This document shows, one piece after another, positions 1 to 11,176 of a stretch of DNA of 64,000 bases (positions are counted from its first letter, which is position 1; each line of letters opens with the position of its first letter). A program made the translations under genes and the position numbers. The notes under the pieces were generated by a model. The model was not told the origin of the DNA, did not search any database, and was given only the letters and a program-made list of their open reading frames with translations. Origin of the DNA: Selaginella moellendorffii (lineage: Eukaryota; Streptophyta; Lycopodiopsida; Selaginellales; Selaginellaceae); the NCBI RefSeq assembly GCF_000143415.4, contig NW_003314339.1, positions 70,812 to 134,811 on the forward strand, read 5' to 3'.

Positions 1-57
1 ATAAAATTGGTTTACTGTTCAATGAGGACATCAAACTTCGTTTATGGGTGGTGGAGT
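1..57 (+). mobile_element. 3' internal tail of older plus-strand LTR element
   Basis: These bases are the reverse complement of the segment next to the left LTR of the nested element (about 2712-2765). They therefore represent the last internal bases of an older copy in the opposite orientation, ending in a purine-rich tract (GGGTGGTGGAG) just before its 3' LTR. The rest of that older element lies left of the window. Confidence 0.8.
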
Positions 58-991
58 TGTGAGACACAAAATCCCTAGGCCCCAAAGTGGAGCCAGAAGG
101 GTGCCATGTGGTAGTGGCCGAAGCGAAAACCAAATGAGCGTAACACATTTGGACTAAAAGCTCCGACTTGAAAGGTTGAGAGCGGGAGTGGAACTCCCAA
201 CGAAGTGCTCAAAGAATAAGTACGAAACAAGCAATAAATGAGTCTCTAGAAAAAGGACATAAGAGGACCAACACATAACACGTGGCAGAGTCTGAGATGG
301 AGTTCGAGATGGACCCGAGAAGGACCCGAGATGGAGTCCCAGATGGACTCGAGATGGAGTTCAAGATGGAGTCCGAGATGGACCCGAGATGGAGTCTGAG
401 ATGGAGTCCGAGATGGACCCGAGATGGAGTTCGAGATGGACCCAAGATGGAGTCCAAGATGGAGTTCGAGATGGACCCAAGATGGAATCCGAGATGGAGT
501 CCGAGAAGGACCCGAGATGGAGTCTGAGGTCGAGACTGAGACCGGGACCGAGACCGGGACCGAGACTGGGACCGAGACCGAGACTGGGACCGAGACCGAG
601 ACCGAGATTGGGACTGAGACCGAGACCGAGACCGAGACCGAGGCCGAGGGCGAGACCGAGCCCGAGCCCGAGTTTGAGTCTGAGTCCGAGTCCGAGTCTG
701 AGTCCGAGTTCAAGTTCGAGTCTGAGAGGGTGAAAGCCCAAAGCGTTCGTCTCCCAGACCCTAGGGGGTTTGGTGAGCTCCAAAAGTATAGTAAGGGGGA
801 GGACTGCAATGGAACCAGTTTGGCCAGGAAAGGCCAGTTTGACTCAGGAAGGCTGTACCCAGTGTTGGGTGATGAGCTGCCCACTGGGAAGTCCAAGACT
901 AGAGTGAACACGGACCAACAAGCGGGGTAGCTTGGTGAAGTGTTCAAGAGTTAGCTCTAGTTCCCCTGGGAGATCGAATGATCAATGCTCT
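58..991 (+). mobile_element. Older element 3' LTR, left part (interrupted)
   Basis: It begins TGTGAGACAC and is the inverted counterpart of the nested element's LTR. It carries a minisatellite at about 285-720. At 991 it is interrupted by the nested element and resumes at 8483. The junction reads GCTCT on the left and GCTCC on the right, and the sequence across it is continuous with an uninterrupted LTR. The long ORFs here come from 6-bp periodicity and are not genes. Confidence 0.88.
285..720. repeat. LTR minisatellite (12-bp and 6-bp units)
   Basis: The left part is a degenerate 12-bp pattern alternating GATGGAGTCC and GATGGACCCG blocks. The right part is a 6-bp GAGACC/GAGTCC pattern. Periods that are multiples of three, with few stop codons, give long ORFs in several frames on both strands (Ser-Asp, Arg-Thr, Leu-Gly and Glu-Ser repeats). 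Confidence 0.9.
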
Positions 992-2711
992 TGTAAGCGA
1001 CTAATTTTTCCATTCTACTTTAGTCACTTAACCACACCTCCGACCACTTGGAGGAGTCTCATTCACAACCTCCATAAGTCCTACTCAGGACTAGGGGCTT
1101 GCTAGCCCCGAGAATGGCATCCATGCCACTCAACCTTAGCACTTGGTCCAAGTGCTCCACGTGTCTGATCCCACGATCGACACCCCAAGGTACCACCGAC
1201 GTATCGGCCCATTACGCTAAGGCCATGCCCATTTACCTTGGTCACACTGGTGGTCCAACACCACTTACATTCCAATCCCGTCTCTCAAAGACTGGGTCAT
1301 CCATCCATGAGTGATCATCCCAGATCCACTCCTTAACATCCTTAGGATGCCTACAGACATGGGGAATAGCCTTCCCCAATATCTCTGTTCCGGTCCCCAC
1401 CAAGTCCCTTTCTGTCCTTGGTTGTGTTCACCAACACTGCCACTGGATCAAGGCCCACCGGCTCGACCACTAAGTCCCACTATCCTCTAGGACTTCCTCA
1501 CTGTGTGACTGTGTCCTTGGTCACCACACCAGAGGGCTACCCCTCTTCCTTTCCACAGTCTGGGACTTTGGGACACCATTTCGGAACACCGTGGCCTTAC
1601 ACAAGCCTCATGGGTACTCTCCCCGCCTTTCGTCTTTAGGTGCTCTAGCCATGGGCTTAGAGCGAGGTTCCGTTGAGCCACGACAGGTATCCAAGTAGGT
1701 AGTGCCACCCACACTTGGACTGGGAGCATCGGCCAGTCGATCTCCCGGGGGAACTAAAGCCGGCTCTTGAACACTTCACCAAGCTACCCCGCTTGTCGGT
1801 CTGTGTTCACTCTAGTCTTGGACTTCCCAGTGGGCAGCTCATCACCCAACACTGGGTCCGGCCTTCCTGGGCCAAACTGGCCTTTCCTGGCCAAACTGGC
1901 TCCACTGCAGTCCTCCCCCTACTATACTTTTGGAGCTCACCAAACCCCCCAGGGTCTGGGAGACGAACGCTTTGGGCTTTCACCCTCTCAGACTCGAACT
2001 CGGACTCGGACTCAGACTCGGACTCGGACTCGGACTCGGACTCGGACTTGGACTCGGCCTCGGCCTCGGTCTCGGTCCCGGTCCCGATCTCGGTCTCAGT
2101 CTCGGTCTCGGTCTCGGTCCCGGTCTCGGTCTCGACTTCGGACTCCATCTCGGGTCCATCTCGGACTCCATCTCGGACTCCATCTCGGACTCCATCTCGG
2201 GTCCATCTCGGACTCCATCTCGGACTCCATCTTGGGTCCATCTCGGACTCCATCTCGGGTCCATCTCGGACTCCATCTCGGACTCCATTTCGGGTCCATC
2301 TCGGGTCCACCTCGGACTCCATCTCGGACTCCATCTCGGACTCCATCTCGGACTCCAACTCGGGTCCATTTCGGACTCCACTTCGGACTCCACTCGGGTC
2401 CATCTCGGACTCCACTTCAGACTCCAACTCGGGTCCATCTCGGACTCCACTTCGGACTCCAACTCGAGTCCATCTCGGACACTTCCACGTGTCATGTGTT
2501 GGTCCTTTTGGGTCCCTTTTTGGAGCCTCGCTTTTTGCTCGCTTCGTGCTCGTTCCTCGAGCACTTCGTTGGGAGTTCCACTCCCGCTCTTGATTTTTCA
2601 AGTCGCACCTTTTGGTCCAAACGTGTTATGCTCGTTTGGCTCTCGCTTCGGCCACTACCACGTGGCGCCCTTCCGGCTCCACTTTGGGGCCTAGGGATTT
2701 TGTGTCTCACA
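992..2711 (-). repeat. Left LTR (3' LTR of minus-strand element)
   Basis: This 1720-bp LTR is near-identical to 6822-8482 apart from minisatellite copy number and a few substitutions. It has TG...CA termini. It is rich in short hairpins, for example GGGGCT/AGCCCC near 1092 and GGGGAA/TTCCCC near 1360. Confidence 0.9.
1985..2475. repeat. Minisatellite in left LTR
   Basis: Hexamer GGACTC/GGTCTC-type repeats grade into CCATCTCGGACT-type 12-mers. The array is longer than in the right LTR (about 7815-8250), which accounts for most of the LTR length difference. Long ORFs of up to 335 codons across this stretch are artefacts of the periodicity. Confidence 0.9.
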
Positions 2712-5700
2712 ACTCCACCACCCATAGACGAAGTTCGATGTTCTCATCAAACGGTAAACCATTTTTTAAAGTAACACTCGCATGTGTTACCATTTCCATC
2801 CTTGGCACCTAGCCAATATTTGTCAATGGTTTGACATTGAAGGCTCACCATGCCTTCTCCATATTCGTCAATGGTTTGACACCAAAGGCTCACCATGCCT
2901 TGCCCATCCTCTAAGGAGGGCAGTCTCTCCAACTTAGAGACTGATTGGACCACATATAGTGGTTCTCTCCTTTTATTGGTTTAGTTCTCGCTAAACTTCT
3001 TAGAGACCCTTCTCTAAGTCAATCCCACTACTCCTTCTCGAGTAGTCTCGATTTCCATCTATTGAACATTTGCACCTTGGAACTTTTACTCTTTTGACTT
3101 TTGGAAGTCAATTTCCTAGGTGTCTCCAACACCTTGCATTGCACAGATTGTGCAACTCCACGTCCCCATCCTAGGAAGCTCATTACTTGAGGGCACCATC
3201 ATCCTCTCTTCTATTTCGTGCCACCTTGGGCACTAAGTTCCATTTATCATACTTTGTGCTAGGGCTGTCCATGGCCCTATCATTTGGCTACCTTACCGCT
3301 CCCTCCCTTGGAGCTTCCACTTTCGCCAAATCAGAGCAATTCGGAATTCATCCTTGGAAACACACTTCCTTTTCCGGAATTTGTTAGCGTCCAACACATT
3401 AGTGTTCCTCGCCTAACTTTGTCACTTGGATTCCTTCCAAGGGATTCCACGGCCCTATCTTGGCCACTCATCTTTTGCTCCTATCCGTTGATTGTTGCAC
3501 CAAGCAACATCGAATCTCTACTTCCCTCCTTGAGGTATTCTTTTGATTCCATAGCAAAGGCTCTGCTTTGCCAAGACTAGAGTGTTCGCCCCTAGTAAGT
3601 CTCTTTAGCATCTTCTGCTGTGGGCTCTATCCACGGCCCAACTTTGTGACCCTCCCATGGGTCTCTTTAGAGACTACTTTCCTTGGACACACTATGCCAT
3701 CGCAATGACATAGCTCATTTCCCTAGGGTGCTTTTCCCACTTGGTCACCTTGACCAAGCCACACCATCATCAATAGTTCAAATCAACACTTTGAACTAGG
3801 AACCTTATTCCTTAACCCAAACAAGGACCTTGTCCTTATTTAGCCACAAGATCACCTAATGATCTCACCTCAGCACCTTAACAGGTTTGCCAATAGGTAC
3901 TAGGTCTTCCAGACCTTTAATTTGTTAACTACGACCCCGGGGGCATCCCCCACACTTGGCGGTGCGCCCAAGCCAGCCCTTCCGGCCAAGGGTCCATAGC
4001 AACTGAGATTAGGTGTCCCCATCTCACTCATCACGTCCTTGGTGCCACTTGCACCAAAGCGTTCAAGTTAGATATGCCGAGCTTTCACACTAAGCAATCT
4101 AACCGTGCATCACGACTCCGAGGCATCCCTCGCTTGGCGGTGTGCCCAAACCAGTCTCCCCACTGAGAGTCCATGACCACCGAAATATGAGTGTCCTCAT
4201 ATTCCAAACCATCACCACGCCCTAGTGATTTGGGACTTGAACCCAAGCACTAGAGGGTCGGGACTCGAACCCAACCTCCGTATATGCATCTACGGACGGC
4301 ATCACACAAGATGCCTGGCGTGACTCCCCACGCTGGTGCACCAACTTATTTTTAAAGCGCACTACAGATCACAGCTTAGGAACCTAGTTCCTCCACACTG
4401 CCAAGTCCTCTCACTTGATATGTCTGTAATCATGCATGGACTCCTCCATGCTCGGCCCCATGGCCCACCCTTTTTGAAGTTATCACCTTCAACTAGGGTA
4501 TTTGTTCCCCCGACGTGCCAATCTCGCTTGGCAAGTCCTCCGATCACTGTAACATGATTCCTGCATAAGCGTGAAAGTCTTTGCCCATCGACTTTCGTTC
4601 AAAGCCCTTTCTTTGAACACTCGGGAACTACTTCCCTAACCTTGATAGCCTTGCCTCATGCCAAGCTTCAAGACCACGCTTCTGCTGCACCACTCTGATT
4701 TCGCGCGTTCCATGAACCATTTACACTTGGCCTTTCTAGGTACTAAACTACCTAGAATCGTCTTTGGGAACCTTGAAGGAACTCTGTCCCTCAGCTTGCT
4801 AAGGCCTCCCTTTTTGCAAGCCTTCCAAATGCCACATAGTCTAACATGGATAATTCCATAACTTAGACTCTCCATGGCATCACGGTTGCTAGTGGTAACA
4901 CCCTCGAGCCCCCACTTGATTCTCCACTCCCAACTGGCATAACCAACCTTGGTTATGCCCTTCGATTTCTATGGTTCAGTTCCATTCTAATACTACTTGC
5001 CTTTTGGCCCCATATGTTTCCTTTGGTTATTCTCCTCCAGACCAGGAGGATAGCTTTGCACTTTCTATCATGCCTTAGCAAGTATTCTTAGGGATAAACC
5101 TACCCAATAGCCCAGGGAGTGGTTCCTCAATCCGGGTATGCTCACCTTATAATCCCACACACTGGGATTACATTGTTGCTTATGGGCCTTTACATGCCCA
5201 TCACTAGCCTTGCCAAAATTCCATTCTTGGCTTTGTCCAACTCGGGTAGACAGTCCTCTTCTGTCTCCACAACCTTGGACATTTGGATAGCACCTTCTAT
5301 CCATCATTCGCTAGGGACTTAGTCCCTTGGGCTTTATCCATTGCCCTCGCGACATCAAACACCACCTTCTGGTGTTCTAGAGTGTTCGGGTGTCCCAATG
5401 ATGGCTTTCTTGACAATGAGTATTTCCTTTTATGACATTGACTTACTATATCGCAACACAAGCAACTTATCCCCCGTAAGGGTATATCCAACTTCCCTAT
5501 GCTATTAAGAAGTCTTGGGTAGCTACTTTCTACCCGTTTAACCAGTTATTTTGCACCTCTTGCTTAGTTGCCTCATAATTGTCAAGTCCTACAACTCATT
5601 GCTTGGTGCTTTCACACCTCCATCATTATCTAGGTCACCACACTCCAATTGCATGCTCTGCAACTTAGGCTATGCCATTCCCATTTCCACTGGGATTCCT

Positions 5701-6821
5701 TTGGCAAGGGGTTCTCATGAACCCACCAACATAGCCTCAAGGTATCACACCTTGGCACATTTGGTGTCTCCACACCATCGGCTCCACGAGCCTACCTCTA
5801 TGACATTTCCCCTTCGTGTCTAAGTCTTTGCCAAGACCAACACCACTCTTTCTCATGCCAACCATCCGTTAGCACTGCATCATAGAGGTCACACACAACT
5901 TCATATCAAAGTTGTTTTCTTTTGGGAACACCTTTCCCATAACTTTAGCATGGCACATTTTGCCATCGATGAGATACCCTCTGTTCTCATCCTTGGATCC
6001 TATGATCCCCCCCCCATCCTTTGTGGGGTACAACACACTTCCGTCCAAATGCTTCCATCAATCCTTTCAGGACCATCCCTTGACTCTACTTGAGTCATCC
6101 AGCAGTTTTGGACTTGGTTAATCCATAGACCCATAAGGTCCTACTTGTGAGGCACTAGCTCACTGGAATACACTTCTTGCATTCCTGTCCTACTCAAAAG
6201 GACTATTTTCACAAGTGTTACTCTGACACTTGATTTTTTTCTCTGGGGGCAACCTTTGCCCCTTAGGACTACTTGTCCATGCGATGAGAATACCAACTCA
6301 TCTCTAAGTACACCCCCCAATTCCTTGGGTTGTTCCAGCATTTATTAAAGGTAGCCCTGGCTACCATTTCAAGGACTTGAGTCCTCTTCCGTATTTGACC
6401 TCTCATGGTCATCCATTCCGGTCTCACCTTCATGAGCACCAGCCTCAACTATATGAGGATAATCTTGTGACTCCTTTATTGTTTTGGAGTCTCTATCTTT
6501 CCCGTGATCCCAACTATAGTTGTTTACCACAACTACCTTAGCCAATTTGCTGAGACAAATGCTCATCTGGATCACATCCTCAACTCAATGAGGAAAACCT
6601 TGCACTGTTCCCAAGATCCCAAAGTCGTTCCATTATTGGCCCTTTTCTATCCACCACCTCGCCTACAAGTTCACACATGAACTGTAATGGAGAGCCATGC
6701 CTTCCCGACTTGCTACTCCTCAAGGATAGGCCCACTCCTCGGACCTTCCGATGCCAACACTAGTGGTGATATACTTAAGCACCAATAAAAGTCGGACTAA
6801 GGAACAGCTCCGATACCAAAT
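2712..6821 (-). other. Internal region made of serial short hairpins
   Basis: This 4.1 kb interior has no convincing coding sequence on either strand. It is packed with short perfect inverted repeats, one after another, with stems of 5-8 bp and loops of 2-11 nt. Examples: CTTAGAGA/TCTCTAAG (about 2998), TTGACTT/AAGTCAA (3094), AGGTGT/ACACCT (3118), TTGCAC/GTGCAA (3142), CTTGGTCA/TGACCAAG (3740), AGTTCAAA/TTTGAACT (3776), TAATCCC/GGGATTA (5148), GGGTAG/CTACCC (5516), ACAACTT/AAGTTGT (5894), CAAGTGT/ACACTTG (6211), GGGGCAA/TTGCCCC (6246), GGTAGCC/GGCTACC (6350). A hand count gives about 30 stems of 6 bp or more, where roughly 8 would be expected by chance. The function is unknown. It could be a structured genomic RNA, or the product of hairpin-templated replication errors. 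Confidence 0.7.
6807..6820 (-). promoter_or_regulatory. Primer-binding site, tRNA-iMet type
   Basis: On the minus strand, two bases after the LTR end, the sequence reads TTGGTATCGGAGC. This is close to the TGGTATCAGAGC primer site of many plant LTR retrotransposons. It fixes the element's orientation. Confidence 0.8.
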
Positions 6822-8482
6822 TGTAAGCGACTAATTTTTCCATTCTACTTTAGTCACTTAACCACACCTCCGACCACTTGGAGGAGTCTCATTCACAACC
6901 TCCATAAGTCCTACTCAGGACTGGGGACTTGCTAGCCCCGAGAATGGCATCCATGCCACTCAACCTTAGCACTTGGTCCAAGTGCTCCACGTGTCTGATC
7001 CCACAATCGACACCCCAAGGTACCACCGACGTATCGGCCCATTACGCTAAGGCCATGCCCATTTACCTTGGTCACACTGGTGGTCCAACACCACCTACAT
7101 TCCAATCCCGTCTCTCAAAGACTGGGTCATCCATCCATGAGTGATCATCCCAGATCCACTCCTTAACATCCTTAGGATGCTTACAGACATGGGGAATAGC
7201 CTTCCCCAATATCTCTGTTCCGGTCCCCACCAAGTCCCTTTCTGTCCTTGGTTGTGTTCACCAACACTGCCACTGGATCAAGGCCCACCGGCTCGACCAC
7301 TAAGTCCCACTATCCTCTAGGACTTCCTCACTGTGTGACTGTGTCCTTGGTCACCACACCAGAGGGCTACCCCTCTTCCTTTCCACAGTCTGGGACTTTG
7401 GGACACCATTTCGGAACACCGTGGCCTTACACAAGCCTCATGGGTACTCTCCCCGCCTTTCGTCTTTAGGTGCTCTAGCCATGGGCTTAGAGCGAGGTTC
7501 CGTTGAGCCACGACAGGTATCCAAGTAGGTAATGCCACCCACACTTGGACTGGGAGCATCGGCCAGTCGATCTCCCGGGGGAACTAAAGCCGGCTCTTGA
7601 ACACTTCACCAAGCTACCCCGCTTGTCGGTCTGTGTTCACTCTAGTCTTGGACTTCCCAGTGGGCAGCTCATCACCCAACACTGGGTCCGGCCTTCCTGG
7701 GCCAAACTGGCCTTTCCTGGCCAAACTGGCTCCACTGCAGTCCTCCCCCTACTATACTTTTGGAGCTCACCAAACCCCCCAGGGTCTGGGAGACGAACGC
7801 TTTGGGCTTTCACCCTCTCAGACTCGAACTCGGACTCGGACTCGGACTCGGACTCGGACTCGGACTCGGACTTGGCCTCGGCCTCGGTCTCGGTCCCGGT
7901 CCCGATCTCGGTCTCGGTCTCGGTCTCGGTCCCGGTCCCGGTCTCGGTCTCGACTTCGGACTCCATCTCGGGTCCATCTCGGACTCCATCTTGGACTCCA
8001 TCTCGGACTCCATCTTGGACTCCATCTCGGACTCCATCTCGGGTCCATCTCGGACTCCATCTCGGGTCCATCTCGGACTCCATCTCGGACTCCATTTCGG
8101 GTCCATCTCGGGTCCACCTCGGACTCCATCTTGGACTCCATCTCGGACTCCATCTCGGACTCCACTCGGGTCCATCTCGGACTCCACTTCGGACTCCACT
8201 CGGGTCCATCTCGGACTCCACTTTGGACTCCAACTCGGGTCCATCTCGGACACTTCCACGTGTCATGTGTTGGTCCTTTTGGGTCCCTTTTTGGAGCCTC
8301 GCTTTTTGCTCGCTTCGTGCTCGTTCCTCGAGCACTTCGTTGGGAGTTCCACTCCCGCTCTTGACTTTTCAAGTCGGAGCTTTTGGTCCAAACGTGTTAC
8401 GCTCGTTTGGCTCTCGCTTCGGCCACTACCACGTGGCGCCCTTCCGGCTCCACTTTGGGGCCTAGGGATTTTGTGTCTCACA
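6822..8482 (-). repeat. Right LTR (5' LTR of minus-strand element)
   Basis: This 1661-bp copy matches the left LTR, with a shorter minisatellite at about 7815-8250. The LTR ends at TCTCACA (8482). The left LTR is followed by internal sequence at the equivalent point, whereas this one is followed by the host LTR. Confidence 0.9.
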
Positions 8483-9202
8483 GCTCCTAGTCCAAGTGTG
8501 GGTGGCACTACCTACTTGGATACCTGGCGTGGCTCAACAGAACCTTGCTCTAAGCCCATGGCTAGAGCACCCCAAGGTGGAAGGTGGGGAGAGTACCCAT
8601 GAGATTTGTGTAGGGCCACGGTGTTTCGAAATGTTGTCCCAAAAGCCCAGACTGTGGAAAGGATGAGGAGTAGTCCTTTACAGTCGGGTGGTGAGGAAGT
8701 CCCAGAAGACCGTGGGACTTAGTGGTCGGGCTTGTGGGCCTCGATCCAGTGGCAGTGTTGGCAAACACGGCCATGGGCAGAAAGGGACTTAGTGGGGACT
8801 GGAAAAGGGATATTGGGGAAAGCTATTCCTCATGTGTGTGGGCATCCTAAGGATGCTAAGGAGTGGATCTGGAATGATCACTCATGGACGGATGGCTTAG
8901 TCTTTGAGAGACGGGACTGTGATGTAGGTGGTGTTAGGCCACCGGTGTGACCAAGGTGAATGGGCATGGCCTTAGCGTAACGGGCTGATATGTCGGTGGT
9001 ACCTTGGGGTGTCAGTCTTGGGATCGAACACGTGGAGCACTTGGATGAAGTGCAATGGTTGAGTGGCATGGATGCCATTTTTGGGGCTAGCAAGTCCCTA
9101 AGTTCAAAATAAGACTTATGGAGGTTGTGAATGAGACTCCTCCAAGTGGTCAGAGGTGTGGTTAAGTGACTAAATTAGAATGGAAAATTTAGTTGCTTAC
9201 AG
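8483..9202 (+). mobile_element. Older element 3' LTR, right part
   Basis: This is the reverse complement of the first ~720 bases of the nested LTR, ending in GTTGCTTACA. It continues the LTR that starts at 58. It is more diverged than the two nested LTRs are from each other, which fits an older insertion. Confidence 0.87.
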
Positions 9203-9206
9203 GCGT

Positions 9207-9672
9207 CAGGCTAAACTCAATGGCAGTGTTGGCGAGCATTGCCAAAGATAGAGAGGGATTTAGCAGGGACTAAAGAAAGGATATTGGGGAAGGGTATTCC
9301 CCCATATCTCCAGGCATCTTAAGGATGCTAAGGTGTGGTTATGGGATGATCACTAATAGACAAATAGTTCAATCTTTGGGAGAGGGACTATGGTGTAAGT
9401 GGTTTTGGACTACCTCTGTGATAAAAGGGAATAGATATGGCCTTAGCGTAACAGGTAAAGATGTCAGTGGTACTTTTGGGTGTCTGTCGTGGAATCAAGC
9501 ATATAGAGCACTTGAACCAAGTGTTATAACAAAGTGGTATAGAGGCTATTCACAGGGCTAGTAAGTCCTTAAGTTAGGAATAAGACTTATATATGTTATA
9601 AGTGAGACACCTCCAAATGATTAAAGGTATGGTTAAGTGACTAAAGTAAAATAGAAAATTTAGTTGTTTACA
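9207..9672 (+). mobile_element. Ancient LTR fragment of the same family
   Basis: It aligns with 8740-9202 (shared words GGCAGTGTTGG, GATATTGGGGAA, GGCCTTAGCGTAAC) and ends in TTTAGTTGTTTACA. It is much more diverged, so it is a third, oldest layer of the family in the same orientation as the 58-9202 LTR. Confidence 0.75.
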
Positions 9673-11176
9673 CTAGACTAATACTTCTCAAACCCATATT
9701 CTAAGTATCTTAAAACACCTTAATTAAATGGAAAAGGGGGTGCACTCTTATTTCTAGACCCTTTCCCTCTATATTTAAATCTTATAGATCATTTTCTAAG
9801 TTGTTATTTTTATTTACAATCTACCACACTTCCTTATAAATTCACATACTTGTGAATGGACACTTAGATCTTGAGAGCCTTGCTCTCTTAACAACTTATC
9901 TGACCACTAGATATCATTCTCAATATATGGCATGATTCCTTTAACCAATCAATAAAATTGAATTTGAGACCCCTCTAATACCACAACATATTAATTCCCC
10001 TAAATAATTAATAGAGTTGAATCTAAAACCCTTTTAATACCAAATATAATCTCTTGAATTTAGACTTTCTAAGAGGTCACCTAGCTCAATACTATACAAA
10101 CTAAAAACACTTAATCTCAAATTTTCCAAAACCTTTAATCAATTATAAAAGGGGGTGCACGTTGCCCTTTCCCTTTATATTTCTCTCAAGTCCTTTTCTT
10201 TAATTGATTACAAAGATAAATATATTAATTATAATAGTGTAGCATATAGACCATCTAATTTAGATTAAATATAATTTTTATATATAAATATAGGTCTTTA
10301 CCCTAATTAAGTTATCTATTCTATATCATAAGAAAAATATTTTTAAGAAAATAATTTATTTACCATTCAATTAGAGATCTAAAAAAGTCTATAAATAATA
10401 TATATACTGTATTTATGTAATAAATTATATAAATAATCTTCTACTTTGAACTCTCCAGAAATTATATTTATTATGATTGATAAAGAATAATGAAAGGTTA
10501 CTATCATAGAAAATATTCATAAGTGATTATGCCTAATTAAATCTAATTTATCCATTCAAACTCTAACAATAGTTAGGCCCAAGCACAATAGTGTTTGGTG
10601 TTGCAAAAAGCACCCATGATGATGGAGTGACCCACTTGACCCACTTGAGCATTAAATAAAGGGTTCTAAATTACTTTAGTCTTGGTCGCAAATATGATAT
10701 GTGGGCTAGAGTGAACTTAAGAAGGCATAGACTCTTCTTCCTTAAGTAAACTCTTTAGTGGCAAACAGATAGAGATATTTTAGGAAACAAAATAGATTGT
10801 GCTTATAAGCTCTTGAATTTGGACTTCCTGGAAGATTACTCAACACAATATTATTTAAATCCAAGGACACTTAATCCCAAATATCCCAAAACCTTTAACC
10901 AATTAAAAAAAGGCTTCAATTTTGTTCATGGGCCCTTTTCTTTTATATTTGAACCTTTATGGACCATCTTTTAAGTTGTTCTCTTTTGTTGTTTATAATG
11001 CTAAAGTATATTTTTTGTAAATGGATTTGTTTAAAAATGTATTTTACTATGTAAGGAAATTAATTTTAAATAGAAAGGATAATCCTTATAAATTTATTTT
11101 TATTATTAAAATAAATTGTTTTATATATTTTTTTAAAGGGAAAATATAAATATAAATTTAGATACAAATATTTTAA

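Larger units (their letters stand above)
992..8482 (-). mobile_element. Non-coding LTR retrotransposon (LARD-like), nested insertion
   Basis: It is bounded by two direct LTRs (992-2711 and 6822-8482), each starting TGTAAGCG and ending TCTCACA in plus-strand reading. A primer site matching the tRNA-iMet type lies beside the right LTR on the minus strand, so transcription runs right to left. The flanks show a 5-bp target duplication with one mismatch (GCTCT/GCTCC). Outside the minisatellite the LTRs differ at only a handful of positions, so the insertion is fairly recent. No gag, protease, integrase or RT can be read inside. A long non-coding interior between LTRs matches the large-retrotransposon-derivative type, which must be mobilised by proteins of another element. 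Confidence 0.88.

Noticed and set aside
246-947. Long Ser/Asp-, Arg/Thr-, Leu/Gly- and Glu/Ser-repeat ORFs on both strands (also 1715-2774 and 7545-8602)
   Set aside because: They are open in several frames at once because of the 6/12-bp LTR minisatellite. There is no domain, and the frames differ between LTR copies.
4226-4283. A complete tRNA gene
   Set aside because: Only T-arm-like hairpins are present. No D-arm, 7-nt anticodon loop or matching acceptor stem could be built.
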